DNA from: Cladorhizidae sp. MBARI D1340-BT2
Taxonomy: Eukaryota; Porifera; Demospongiae; Poecilosclerida; Cladorhizidae
Reading direction: 5' to 3'
NCBI GenBank assembly: GCA_028752905.1
Contig: JAQNBH010000010.1
Coordinates: 11,441,993-11,505,992 of the forward strand
DNA: 64,000 nucleotides
Shown here: positions 23,985 through 37,639 of the stretch, in pieces
How the letters are laid out: the number at the start of each line of letters is the position of its first letter
Position numbering within the stretch: position 1 is the stretch's first letter
The notes under the pieces: model-generated
What the model was told of the DNA's origin: nothing
Seen by the model: only the letters and a program-made list of their open reading frames with translations
The model's database searches: none
Made by a program: the position numbers and the translations under genes

Positions 23985-26127
23985 TCGAAGTCTGTGCTCA
24001 CTACCACAAACAAATTCACTGGCAATATCGGTAAGGTCTACTTTATCCAACATATCCTTGTAGATATATAGAGTCATAATACGGTTCAACCTTGGTTGAC
24101 TCATTGTACTACGTAAGTAGGTCTTCACTCACTTCATAGCAGAAAAGCTTCTTTCACTGGCCGCATTTGTAGAAGGCAAAACAAGGATCAGATGGGCTAT
24201 CCAGCAAACTTGCTTGTAAAAAACCCTTTGACCTTTAGAGAGACCTTGCAGAAAATGTAGAATTTCGTGTAGAGTGATAATCTTGCTTTGTTCATTCCTG
24301 GGAAAGCTTGAACTGAAGACTTGCAATTGGGTTGAAATCTCACTCTCATTGAAGTCATCACCATAAAAGTCAAAGACAGCTTGCAAGTTAGTTGAGTAGT
24401 CCTTCCTATTAACTGCTTTCATTAACACTTCAAGGTTCTGGTAGACAGCATACCCTGGCTGATCAAAACGATCTTGAATGCTTGAAATAGCAAAATCCAG
24501 TACTTCAAAATAGAGCTTGCGATAGTGATCTTCAACTGTAGGACTGTGGTGACCATCTCCTTCACCCAATTCGAACCTGCTTAGTGCTCTTCTTTTCCTT
24601 GGCAATGAGGGCTCTTCAACGTGTGTATGAACACATAAACATTGAACATGCTTATAAAATAGCTCAGACATCTCATAATTCCTCATTGCTTTTAAGGTTT
24701 TAACTGTATGATTCGCAATAAATTGCGCTTCTGATGCAGACAGAGACTCTGTTTGCAATGTCTTGCTCAAATTATCTGTAATCTTTAAGATGCGTTCACT
24801 GAGATGCAGACCAAACAGTAAATTAAACTTTGCCATTTGTGTGTTTTCACTCCAATTATACATCTGGGTCTAATATTTTCTCTAAACATTCATCCCACAA
24901 CTGATTTAAAATGGTTAATTCTCAATTATACTGCTGATCGATTCACCTTGAACGGTCCACCAGGAGGGCAAAATTTTCATATGCCCATTGGAGTATCTTC
25001 ATCACGATTTTCAAGCTTTATTCTATCAAACACAGCATTTTTCTTTGGAGAATACTTTATCAGCTTACAAATCTCAAAAGCTGTTTCTAGGGCATCATTG
25101 CACACCTCGGATTGCTTTATAGTACTGCTGACAGCCAAATTTAGAGCATGCCCATAGCAGTGTGTGTAGACTGCACGCTTTTCCTCCGAAAGTATCTTTG
25201 CCGCTACACTATTCCTGATGCCACTCATATTAGATGCACCATCATAACATTGGCCTCGGCACTGAGAGCTACTGAGACCTGGCATCCGAAGTATAGTATC
25301 TTTGATGGCATGGAAGAGAGTGTCGGAATCTATGCTGTTTACTTCATAGAGACCAATGAAATCTTAATGATCTTGAAGATCATCATCAACCCACCTAATG
25401 CAAATAGTGAATTGCTCTTTGTTTGCTATATCAGTACATTTATCAGCCATGATAGTGAAGCAGTTATACTCTCACGAATGTTTTGACTCACCTCCCGGAT
25501 AATCTTGTTTGCCATATTCTGCAGACACTCGTTCTGAATATCATGTGAAGTATACTTGTTGGTTTTCTTATCAATCCATGCAAGAATTTCGGGACGATCT
25601 AAACTTCACAGGAGTAACAGTTGGATAAAATTGCTTTCAGTCTCCTGGCCATGACTACCCCTCTGGCGAGCGAGGAACTTAATATTCTCGAAAACAGTTA
25701 AAAGCATTTTTCTATTGACTGCCTTCACTTCCTTGTTTTTGCTCAATACTACACCAATATCACCAATGATCTGTTTGGGGAGTGTGACTACAGCTTCAAG
25801 TGCCTCCAGATGACAGGCACTGGTCTGGTGTTTCTTGAACGAGGATGTTGCTTCTTTCCAATTTGTGTAACCTTTGCTAAGAAAGGATGGCTCTCTCTTA
25901 GTGCTTACCAAGAACTTCCCTTCATGTTCAGCCCTCATACATAGGTAACAAAAAGCAGAATCAAGTGGTACATCATAATGAAGCCAGGAATACTGTTGAC
26001 CCCACTCAGCTCTGAACGATCTTTCATATTTTCCATATCTCTTCTTTGGGAACTTAAAACTATTTCTTGGTTGGAACTGCTCTGGAAAGCTAGTGTTAGC
26101 TGACAGTGAGGCAGAATTTGAAGCCAT
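23985..26127 (-). pseudogene. hAT-type transposase remnant, ZMYM1-like (TTF zinc finger + hAT dimerisation)
   Basis: Almost full-length coding remnant on the minus strand, with few disruptions. The N-terminal frame 26127-25606 carries a TTF-type zinc finger region: FRAEWGQQYSWLHYDVPLDS, FCYLC, and later KHQTSACH. The middle frame 25285-24977 has GQCYDGASNMSG and THCYGHALNLAV, hallmark motifs of the DUF4371/ZMYM1-like transposase core. The last frame, 24863-24129, ends TNAASERSFSAMK; past one stop it continues into the remainder of the hAT C-terminal dimerisation segment, to about 23985. About three frame breaks separate the parts. I could not identify convincing TIRs. A 12-bp direct repeat (tattggtcaggc) lies on either side at 23870-23881 and 26418-26429. 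Host ZMYM1-like genes share these domains, but the breaks argue for a dead transposon. Confidence 0.82.
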
Positions 26128-28199
26128 GGTGACTGATTACACACAGAGAAAGACTGTCATGCAATCCTAGAAATCAAAGCTAATGATTGCCATGTGCTCA
26201 GTGCTCACCTGCTCTGGCAGTGCACATGTATTGCATGCATCATTAAACAAGTCACTCAGTGACATCATCATCTCATGTAACAATCAATGACTGGTTAAGT
26301 GGGTGTTAATTTTAAATACAGCTAGAGACTGGCCACATGTAAGGTAAAATAGTACTATTTTAAGTAAACAATGCACCAGTTCCATAATTATTAACACAAG
26401 ATACAATTGGTCCAAAATATTGGTCAGGCGGCCGCCCCCTCTGCCCCCGCCCTGTTACTTCCCCCCTGATTGACCAGTAGTCTAGGCAAGGGCTTCATAA
26501 TAAACAGGACATGAATACAACTCTGAGTGTCATAGATAGAGTTGATGATTGTAGTTCCACGCTAGTTCTCTCCTAGCTTTAAAAATGAATAGGTGACCTT
26601 GGATGCCTCATCAAGAAGCCTTCTAAGTTCTTTTTGATGCAAAATGAAAGCTTCTCCACTGCCGATGTTGAGCTTGGTAGTGAGGCACTAATCTCCATTG
26701 TCACAAAAGAAGTTATTAAACAAACAACCAGAATGAGCCAACAAACTAGAAACAAGAACACGTTTGTTTAGCGGTTATTATTAAATTTCTTACAAGCAAA
26801 TAAATGGAATGGCATCAATGAAGAAAGAAGATCGTACTCATATATATAACATCAAGTTAGATGAACTTTTACCATTTTTAAAACAATGTGCAGCAAACAT
26901 GTTGGATGACTCGGTACCATTTAAAACATCCACACTAATATTATATGGCCTGTATATATAAAGATAATACCTAGAAGATACACTTTAATTAAGTGTTTAA
27001 AAATGAGATTATAAATATTGCTGGAATCTTTATTTTTCTCATTTGGTTTGTAAACTTCTCTCTAGACAACATCCAATTTTTATAACATTTTGTTTCTACT
27101 ATTATCAGATGTTATTGTTGTTGTTACTATTATTATTAAATGACTTGTGCTGTAATCATATATATGACAAGAATTAAGAATAAATTTTAAAAAATGTCAT
27201 GTGCACAAATATTATATATACATTATTCTATGTTTAATAATTACATGGTTTTATGTGATAGAAGTTTGTCCAACTAATGCACATGCATACTTATAAATGG
27301 TAAAGGGTCACCTAACTTATTGTAGTCTTGTGCTCTGCAGTCTTGTTTCTTTTCCTTATTAAGTTAATGCAAACAACTGGTGTATGATGATAAAGCATGG
27401 CCTCTATACATGACTTTATGGGGAGAGTACAGGTAAAAAGAACTCTTTTAAACATTTTTTTCTGTGCTCAAATTGTGTGTGGTGTATATTTATCTCTAGT
27501 AAGAATTCCAAGTTGTATAGCCCATGAAGACTTCTATTTGAAGATATAGATATATTTTTATCATGTACTTATGCTACTTTTCATTATATTTCACTTCACA
27601 TTTCACTTCACCCCTATGATATTTTCCTCCCTCTTTAGTCGAGTGGGACGCTAACTCTAACTAGCTATATACCTTTTTTATGCACCAAAATGTTGCTGTT
27701 TTAAATATCTACCTAACCAACAACAAAAAAAAACTGAGGCATCATGAGTGAAAACACCTTTTGGTGGTGCGGGGGCCATGCATTGCCCTGATAAAAGAAA
27801 CTCTCTGTACTGAATCTTGAGTTCAGTTATCATATCTGAAGCAAGCTAAATTCAAGCGGTAGGGCCATAGTCACTCTGTGTGTTAGGGATATGTAAAGCT
27901 ATTTGTAGCATCCCTACTTGTGGTACATGGAGTTTCAAGACAGAGTAATAATAATACAACATACAGAGTTAGCTACACAAAGTTACACTACAGTTGAGTT
28001 ATTTAAAGTGTCCGAATAGCCATAGTATATGTTCCGATTCACTAACAAACTCATTAGCCATCAATTTAATTCCATAAGTCAGTATGATCTTTATATGGCT
28101 ACATGCAAGATCGTAAGGTTGCTCAATCTTCTTTGTCATGCAGCTATGGAGGTAGGTTTTCATCCTACATATTGGGACTCACCATAGTTCAAATATGCA
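26128..28199. other. Gene-free AT-rich stretch
   Basis: No recognisable ORF, RNA or repeat family. Only local features are visible: a GC-rich patch at about 26429-26465 and scattered AT tracts. It is not duplicated elsewhere in the window as far as I can see. Confidence 0.55.
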
Positions 28200-28470
28200 A
28201 AAAGCCTAAATACATTAAGAACGCATGAGCTGGATGGAATTGTGGGAGCTGGAATATTCTTGGAGGAGTGTGAAAAGGTGGGCACTGTGGGGAAGATGGC
28301 TTTGTTACTTGGGAAGGGATGCATGCAGGATGTAAGTAACCAGGTGATGATGGAAGTGCGTGGATGCATTTTACAGTGCATAGAGAAGTGTTGGCAGAGG
28401 AGGAAGGGATTGATTTATGCCCCATCTCCCCCTTTCCCCCCCTCCGCTCCCGAACTCCACCTCCACCAAA
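28200..28470 (+). pseudogene. LINE 3'-end fragment (same family type as 19757-20720)
   Basis: The plus frame 28242-28475 reads LEECEKVGTVGKMALLLGKG, then a segment aligning with GKGVEGVSDAVM at about 20565 in the other LINE. Both end in R/E-K-rich residues and then a C-rich pyrimidine tract. This is only the last ~80 codons plus 3' UTR, so a very short 5'-truncated insertion or a deletion remnant. Confidence 0.6.
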
Positions 28471-28862
28471 ACCACTCATTTAACACATTTAAGAGAAAGA
28501 AATCAATAAATATTTTCCAGGTTCGAAACAATGCTGAAGTTTCATTATGACTTAGCTAACTAATTCCTCAGCATACATATGAATTTTTATACCAAGATTC
28601 ATAAGCTCTAAACTTGACAAGGTATAATCGCACTTCCTCTAGCACAGCCTCTTGTTGCTGCTACTCCCTCTAGCAGTGAGTAGAACTAAATTATGGTTCC
28701 TTCAACGCACAGCAAAGGCAATCTTCACTTGACTTATATGTCTCCTGACATGTTGGCACTAGGTCAGGTGCAGTAGGAATGTAATGTTCTCAATAAATCA
28801 TCTTAAATTTGTTATCCTAGATGCTCTAGCAATCACCAGGATTTTTTTAAATAAATCTACTC

Positions 28863-28894
28863 CTGATGAAATCTAGAGAATATCTAGCCGAAAC
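28863..28894 (+). other. Hammerhead-core-like motif (CTGATGA...GAAAC)
   Basis: CTGATGA at 28863-28869, a small CTAG/CTAG stem (28873-28876 with 28884-28887), then GAAAC at 28890-28894. This is the arrangement of the hammerhead ribozyme core around helix II. An extra A between CTGATGA and the stem, and an unverified cleavage side, make catalysis doubtful. Compare 36674-36727. Confidence 0.35.
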
Positions 28895-30486
28895 ATTGAG
28901 ATGAAGATGAATATCGAGAAATTCATTCATGTCAACTGAGAGTTTATTGAAAAATAAAATAAATATTTCAGGTTCCCAAATGCCTTCCAATCGATGACTG
29001 AATCTATGCAGGTATATTTTGGCACACTAATTAATTTGGACAGAACTCTGCCTCCGAATCTGGCACTGTGTTCTATGGGTCTGTTATTGCCGAGTTTCGT
29101 GTGTGCCAATCTAACGAGAACGATGATCATCAGCTGAATAAACAGTTATTGAGGAGAAGATTAACTGGAATGTTGGAACTGCTATGCTAGCTAAGGCAAT
29201 ACTTCTCCAGGTGATACTGTGTTAATGATCCTAACCCATGAAAATTTAGAAAATATAATGAATGCACCCACATGTGTGCATGCGTGTATGTGTGTATGTG
29301 TGGAAGGGATTATTAGCATTTGCAATTTGGTATAATTGTGATGTTTAACATTTCACAAGAGGTTATGGGGTCTGATGTAAAATTTTCTTTGCTAATCCGA
29401 ATCTGTCAGTCTTTAACTCAGCCCCACTTACTTCCTAAAGGTTGGTTTAGTGAGTTTCCAGTGTTATATTAAGTTGGGGTACAGATGGTTTCTACAGGCC
29501 AGCCATGTAATGTGTTACTAATTACTAAGAACATTCATATACATAGTACTTCTTCCACTGGTTAGCCTCGGTGAGATCTATACAATGATATTGTTTTCGA
29601 CCTTAAGCAAGTATAGTTTGGATGGGACTAAAAAAACTGCAAGATTGTATTTGTGGTTAAAAAAATGATGACACTATTTCTCAAAACTAAGTTTAGCTGC
29701 AGTCCTTATGCATACCTATAATTTCTAGATAGATAAATAGTGTAAAGTCTATATATTGAATGTCCCTAGTTTGAGTAACCCTGACCTAACTCTATTTATA
29801 AGCCACCCCCCATTTTCATATATATTAATTGCTGGAGTACATGTGACAGTAGAAGCTCCAAATGCCCTCCCCATTTGAGGGGTGCAACTTACACATTGAA
29901 TGTGTCGACTGGTACTGGAATATAAGTGGCAGTGTCTAAATGGAATCACTGGTTTATAGGTGTTACAACTGCAACATGTGACCTAGTCTGTAGCTAGCTA
30001 CAATGCTCTTAGTGTGTGTGTGTGTGTGAACTGTCTGGAACTAACCACATTGCATATTTTAAGCTCAACCACCAAGTATACTACTACCTCATGGTTCACC
30101 CAGAGCTGACCCTGAGCCATCGTAGGCCATCCAGTGAGTGTCACACTCCATCATAATTATGGACACCTGCATAAACCACATTGCAAACCAGTTGTTAGCC
30201 ACACTGCTAAGTGGTCCACCCAGAGACCACCTCAGGACCACCCATATAGCACCCAGTGGAGGCCAACTCCAGTATATGTCCATCTGAAAACAGGCACATG
30301 AGCTGCATATCCCCCTCCCACATAGACTGCCCACATGCTCTCTTTCTCCAGTCAGACCTACCACCAAGTGGGTCCCTCGTCTTAGTCGTGCCTGCCCTAC
30401 TCATGACACAGCCTCACGTTGACAATTTCAAGTTGATTATTGAGAAGATTATTGTGTATATAATGTCATTATACATAAGGGCTCAT
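28895..30486. other. Gene-free stretch before block C1
   Basis: No coding domain recognised. A GT microsatellite lies at 30012-30028, and a somewhat GC-richer unknown segment at 30060-30420. At about 30429-30456 the sequence caagttgattattgagaag matches, in plus orientation, the tail of the motif family seen in block B. Confidence 0.5.
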
Positions 30487-30539
30487 ATTGTTTTGCTGAA
30501 GGTCTGTGTGATATCTACTTAAGGATGGAATATGGATCT

Positions 30540-31010
30540 CTTGTGGTTAGAGCATATGGCATGTGGCGACGTCTTTGAATCTTGCTTTATTAGCACGCTA
30601 GTGCTAACTATAGCTGAATGTAAACCTACAGTATTAGCAAGACTGTACTTTCTTCTGGAAAAGTTACTATAGAGACATGACTAGTGACAACAAAAGCATG
30701 TATGATGTACCATTCATGTGATGAGAAGGAAGATTTTCACATGCATGTTGAGGAGAAAGCTGTATGCATATGGGTATTGATTGCATGTTGACCCACATAC
30801 TCATGAAAAACATGACTATACAGTATGTATATGTGTTTGTGTGTAGAGTTGTGTGTGCTTATGTCCCTGTATGTGTGTGTGTCCCTCTCTCCCTCTCTCT
30901 CTCTAGGGAACAAAATATTAACTGTATCAAGCATGACAAGACTTGATTCTCTCTGTGAGGACACATCTCATCTGCAAAATTCTCATCAAAAACAATGTAA
31001 CTCATGCAAT
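30540..31010. repeat. Segment S, first occurrence (recurs downstream of each gene)
   Basis: Contains ggttagagcatatgg...gctaactatagctgaatg...gacatgactagtgacaacaaaagcatg and then GT-rich and TC-rich runs and tctctctgtgaggacac. Diverged versions of the same order occur at 42120-42390 and 55030-55550, downstream of gene copies 1 and 2, and the C2 start (47340-47660) has it as well. So the start of block C is itself repeated at its end, pointing to an older tandem array. Confidence 0.75.
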
Positions 31011-32229
31011 AAGTTTGCAGTGATAGAGGTCAGTCTTGCAACAGGTTTTGCAAGACCATTTCTACCAGAAAGATCATGTGGAATGTTCTCTAGATGCTGG
31101 AGATGATAAAAGTTGATGTTGGTTTCCTTCAGTCCCCTGAGGAGAAGTTGTCTCAACTACAGAGTACAGTCAGCAAGCATATCAATTTTCAATGTTTGAA
31201 GATTATTACTCTCCCAACAAGAGTTCAGATATGTAGGAGAGTTCATCTCAATTATTTCCAAATGCTGTCAGCAAGCGTCACAATATAAATTCCTTCCAAA
31301 CAAGGTTTCAGCTCACCAATTATCTATAATTGCTATCACTGTGAGATGAATCAGCTCTGGTATAATTATTACATCCTTCTTCGAAGTATCAGCTACCTTA
31401 ATTATTGATGTTTTAAGTAACTCATATGCATTACATTTCTTCAGTGAAATGTTAGACCCTTATGGTTACTGCTGATATGAATTTGATGTGAATGCAAAGG
31501 CTCCCCCCACCCCACCCCCAGTAGTAATATCTCTAAAATTCACTTGGCAGCTTTTTAAGCACTTAAACTGTCATTTTAGTTGTTATTAGCTCCAAAACAG
31601 TTCCAGCATCTCTTTTATCCTTCACTAAGATAGGGACTTGACAAGGTTCTTAAGAATTCCATGGACAGTTATTGATGTATGTCAATTGCTTTATACTTGT
31701 CTTGTTATTGAGAATTGCTACATGCCACACATGCATGCCAAACTTCAGGTCAGGACCATAACTTCACATATTTCAGTATATTTCTACAACAGACAATATA
31801 AGATATAAGAAAATACGAGTACGATGTTCATGCTTCCAACAACTCAATTTTACTAGACCAATGCAGGACATCACTGAAAAATGGTGTGGAGGCCTGGAGG
31901 GTACCTAGGTCCAGCAAGCCTTTATTGTATCTCTAGACCTTGAGGTGGTAAACAATGCATTAAAGTCCAGTTATGTTGTGGTGGATTTGTTTATATGGCC
32001 CCAGGTGTGTCATGACTAATCATGAGAGGTTGCAATAACTAAACAGGGAAGTATACGTATCAGGCAAAGTTATGCTTTCAAGGTGTGCTGTACTGTAGGA
32101 GGAGTGACAAAAGCTGTTCTTGAAGGACACTCATGTCTGTCATACTCTAGGAACGACAGACAGGAATTGGAGATTTCCTGAGCCAATTCTCCCCACATTA
32201 CACACATTAATGGGTGTGTCTCACACTAC

Positions 32230-32700
32230 GAAGATCATTAACTTCAACTGGGGTTAGGCCAGGGCAATGGGTGACTATAGTTATGGCATGTAGTGGCTAG
32301 GTTTAAAGGATTAGAGTCAGGACAGAGTGGAAATAAGGGTATCATCTTGTAGCTAGATTTAAGCCAGGGCAATGGATGACTATAGTTATGGCATGTAGTA
32401 GCTTGGGTAAGGGTCAAGGGAATGGGTGCTGTAGTTTACAGCAGGTAGAGACCAGTGCTAGTAGCCAGATAATGGTTGATGACCCTACCATGGCATGTAG
32501 TGGCTTGGGTTAGAAGGTTAGGATCAGGGCATGTGTGAACAAGGTTACAGCATCTTGTGGCTAGGTTTAAACCAGGACAATGGGTGGCTATAGCTATGGC
32601 ATGTAGTGGCTAGGGTAAATGCCATGCCAATGGGTTACTGTGGTTATAGCGAGTCCAGGATTAGGGCCAGGGCAATGTGTGACTATAGTTACAGAATGAA
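32230..32700. repeat. Degenerate tandem repeat (gccagggcaatgggtgactatagttatggcatgtagtggctaggg-like units)
   Basis: Seven or so imperfect units sharing gggcaatg, gactatagttatggcatgtagtggct and gggtta, at irregular spacing of roughly 50-110 bp. A contracted version is at about 48770-49010 in block C2. No coding meaning apparent. Confidence 0.75.
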
Positions 32701-35700
32701 GTATCACTGACTGATAAGAGGTTGTATACATATTCTAAAACAAGCTGATAACTTCTTAACACCTGAGAGCCAGCTGCTAATCCATACTGCATAGTGACAT
32801 CTCTTCATTTCAGCCCCAATTTCTAGCACATGGGCTTGGTTTATAATTACAGGTAACAATGCGAAACATGATGGTGTGTTTTGCACACTTCTTAGTTTAC
32901 AGGTGAAACGTGTTTCCTCCTTCCTTGCTCTGTAATTAGATAACTCACAAATAATTACTCCCCCACATCCTGCATGTGGTCTGTGGTGATAATTATAATT
33001 CCTCGGTCACCAGTCCAAGTCTCTTATACGTAAACAAGCTATACTTCTAGGAAGTTCAGTCTGTGGTAAGAATTGGAGCCTCCTTACTATGGCCTCCAGG
33101 TTGAAGGGTTTGTTTTGGTATAATGCATAATAGCTGGAGTTCAGCAGGACAATTCCATGGAACCATTCTATTTAACATTTGTTTGTAGTATGCTAAGCAG
33201 AGTAAATTATTTGAGTCTGTTCATTTAATATAATTATGTGTGTGTGTGTGTATATATCTATGTCTGCTTGTTAGTGTAGGCATAGCTAAATACATAGATA
33301 AGCTTGTCATTAAGAAAGAAAGTAATGAAATATCTTATTTTTATTACTATGTGCCATCCATGACAAAACTTGTTCCCTCGGTGTGTACAGCTTCTATCTG
33401 TAAAGTTATGGGAATTTAGTTGCTTTTTTACAAACTCTCATTCAAGAACTATTTTACTCAAGCAAGAAGTAAACTTCTAGAGAATTGAGTTGGTTTCAAC
33501 AGAACTTGCAAGACACACCCAAGCAAGAAACATCAAGTAGGATGTTTTCTAGATGCTGGAGCTGCAGGCTAATTTACTTCAGTCTCTTGTTGATATGGAG
33601 GTAAGATCCTCTCAACTAGTACAGAATACAGTCAGAAATTATTACTAATAGAAGACCTGCACTATTAAATCATGATCATTCAGCTTTGCTCACTTATAGA
33701 TTCTCTCCCCATAATCCATAATAAATGTATTATCAGTCAAGCTTTTCAAAGAATCCATGAACTTTGTCCCAGTAGATACGAACCTAGTTACGGGGCTGGG
33801 AAATTCACTGAATTTACTATAATCTGGATATAGACACATATGGTATTGTTAGTAACTACCTGTGAGCTTTCTGCTCAAAACTAATTGGAATGTGGCAGTG
33901 TACTGGTTTGTCTAGGGTAAGAATTAATTATTGGAGCATTACTAAATGGACATGATCCTGGTTTACTTGATGTGGTGGAGTTAAGTACAGGTTGAAATGC
34001 AGACGTAACACAACATCTGCACTGCTGTGCTTCTTCACAGCCATTGCACACTTCTCCCATGCTTGAACTTCAGTGTCAATTCAGTTATGCTCCTGAATAA
34101 CCCACACAAACCAGTGATCTAGCTACTAGCTACTTGGTAGTGAGTTCTGAAGCAAAATCTTTGACTTGCACTTACCATATTCCAAGTTGAAGAATGCATC
34201 TGGCTGTAGCTAATGTTGTGAGCTTTTCTGCGATAATATGTTAGCCGAATACCAGATAATATTGCATGTATGTTATATGTAGCTTGCGCATATGTTTGTC
34301 TGCCTATGACAGAGCTCCAGGGGAAGCGGACTCAAAGAGCCTCTTTGTGGGTAACTTTTTGCAAGAAAGGTCATGGACATGTCAGATTCGGGAATTATTT
34401 AATGATTGTGAATCGTTAGTAGTTTTACAGGTGATCCCACAATAAATACATACATAGATACGGAAAAAGCAATGCCGTGTGTGGCAGTACTAAGTAATAC
34501 ATCCAACTCCCCACTAAAGGCTCGCTTCACTCACCAAACAAATACAAGAAATGAAGTGATGGTGTGATTGAGAGAGTGAGAAAGGAAAACTATGTTGCAC
34601 AGGCTTATGATATCCTCGTGACCACTGATGGCAGTCAGATTGGTTGATTTGGTGGGTATGGTCCAACTTTTGGTAAATAATTATTTGAACTTCAGAGTAA
34701 GTCCATTAAAATACATATGAGTTCTCAATTAATTAACTAGGACGTCACAGGATGAAGGTAATTTGAACATGTTCCAAGGGACACTGGTAATAGGAAGACT
34801 AAACAGTTCCTGGAAAAGTCAGTTCTTCATAGTCTAAGTGACGAGTGGAGTCTACCCGTTAAAATGTAGAAAATTAGTGAGCTAATTCCTCGCATTATTA
34901 TATCACATATATTAATTAAGCTGCACCAATAGTATCAACTGATCGATACTGTAGAACTTCTGCTGTGTTTTTCCACTCAGAATTAATGTTAGAAGCCACT
35001 AATAGTAACTGTGCTTGCACATGCATCACTATAATCAAATAATGTAATTATATTAAGAAATAAATTACACTAAGTGTGAAGGTTTTTCCATGCAGTGCAG
35101 GTTACATTGCTGGGACTTTCACTTAATACTTATTCCTACTGTTCTCTGCCTTTCTCTGTTTAGATCCCTCCAGACATTTCTTGCTAATGCGCTCTTAGCC
35201 TTTGTCTCTCTCTGTTCAGCTCTCATAGACATTTCTTTTGTCAACTAATGCTGCTCTTGTTAGTCTCTGATATTTTCTGTTCTGCTATCTCTAGATGTTT
35301 CTTACCTGGTGTTAAGTGATGTTCTTCCTTCTTTTCCCTACTGCCTATTAGATACTTACTCCTACAATATCATCTAAATCAGCCCTTTTCTACCACTACC
35401 CCTCTGCTGCAGAAGCTCTATCTTAGACTTATGGGATTTCACAGTTGCTCTATTGCACTGCACATGCTCAGTAGCGTGACACACACACACACATCGGCTA
35501 GCGTATTATAATTGCCTATTGATTGTATTGTCACTCATGATTTTAAAATTCAACCTTGAGAACTGCTCTTGCATATACACTATATATGATCCAAATTATG
35601 GGAGGGCTGGAGAACTCAAAAATATTACTACAGCAAAATATACTCTTTGGGTCCATTTGAGTGATGGTTGGATATATGGAGAGTGGAAGACGAGGCCTGC

Positions 35701-36673
35701 GAGCTTACTGCTCAAAAGTCATGACCAAGCAGTAGTTCACTGGTTTGTCTCAAGTTAGAAGATGTTCCAGGAGCATCACTGAACAGGCATGAGCTTAGTC
35801 TACTTAATGCAGTGGAGCTTAAGCACTGGTTGAAATGTAGAGGTGCTACATCAGCATGGAAGAAGCACACACTGCAGCTGCTTTAACATCTCTGCACTTT
35901 AACCTGTGCTTGAGCTACACTAAATGAAGTAAACGAGGCTCATGCATGCATCCAGCAACCCTTTCTTACACAACCAGTAAAGTACCACCTGGCAATGAGA
36001 GAGTTTGCAAGTATGCTCAATACTATCCACAAATTTTGTGAAATTCTCGGTCATATCATTTGCTTCATAGGAGCAGGGCTCATGGAGTATTTGAATATCT
36101 TAATTAATACGGCACTACCTATAAGATAAACAATTTTTTAATGATACTATAAGTAGGTGTGGCTGATCTAAGGTGACCTAATAGTGCAGGCCACCTATTG
36201 GTATAACTTTCTGATTGTATTCTCTATTGTTTGAGAGGCCTTCCCCTCCATATCAAGTGACTGAGCTTGTCAAGCATCTAGGAAATGAAGAAGACAGAAT
36301 TATTTGTGCAGACTGTGTCAGTTACCCAAATGTTTGACCAAGGATATAATGAGAATATGAATGTTGTGCTGTCTCCCAATATTGGATTGACCACTATTAA
36401 AATGGCGCCCCCCTCCTCCATTTATGTTTCGGATAAAGCTCACATGGCAGCTTCTACTGTTGTGTTTAGCTGATTTTGAACCCAAAATATTTCGAGCATG
36501 CCTTCAATCCTTCACAAAGATAGTGAACTGGCAATCACCCCCAAAAAATAATAACAACAACAACAACAACAAAAAGTGAAATATATTTTCAAGATTTTGT
36601 GTCTATCTATTATAATTATATTGATGTATCTACTTAGTATCTTCCAACATATAACTTGTGTTAAAATTACCTT

Positions 36674-36727
36674 CTCAATAATCAACTTCAAATTGACGTT
36701 TGGACTAGATGCTCTAGTCTTCATCAG
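36674..36727 (-). other. Hammerhead-core-like motif near Penelope 3' end
   Basis: On the minus strand: CTGATGA (36727-36721), one A, then a perfect 6-bp hairpin GACTAG/CTAGTC with a 5-nt loop (36719-36703), then CAAAC in place of the canonical GAAAC, then AATTTGAAGTTGATTATTGAG. Penelope-like elements are known to carry hammerhead ribozymes in their terminal repeats. This one lies on the same strand as, and about 1 kb beyond, the endonuclease remnant at 37709. The C replacing the invariant G would abolish activity. Confidence 0.45.
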
Positions 36728-36836
36728 GAATAATGAGACACTATGTACCAGTTATATATATACCTGTAGCTAGCTATCCACCACATGCCAGTACACGCAC
36801 CTAGCACGTACACCAGATGTAAGCAAAAATAAATTA

Positions 36837-37205
<369 letters not shown>

Positions 37206-37639
37206 TAGTAATAACATTAAAATAACACAAAATAAAATAATAAAATAATAAAATTTAAATAATAAACAGACATCTGTACTGGGCAGCACGGGCATCTGAC
37301 ACTTTCCCATTCATAATTTTTCATTGTATGATTATATATTGTAAAATAATAGAATTATATGTGAAACATTAAAAAATACATAATTATATATAATATATAA
37401 ATAAAAAATAAAAAATATAAAATGATAATGATAATAATAGTAATAAATATAATAAATAAATAAAAATGTAATTATGTTAGTCATGGCTTCAAATTCAGGC
37501 TCTTCAGTGTAGCTCCCTAGCAGCCATGCAAGTCCATTCCACAGTCTGGATTGAACCGCTCACACTTTGGTTCTAGGCTGATAAGCAATGCCTCTTTCAC
37601 TAGCAGTTCCTTCTGTCTTCTGGCCTGCTCCAAGCTGGT

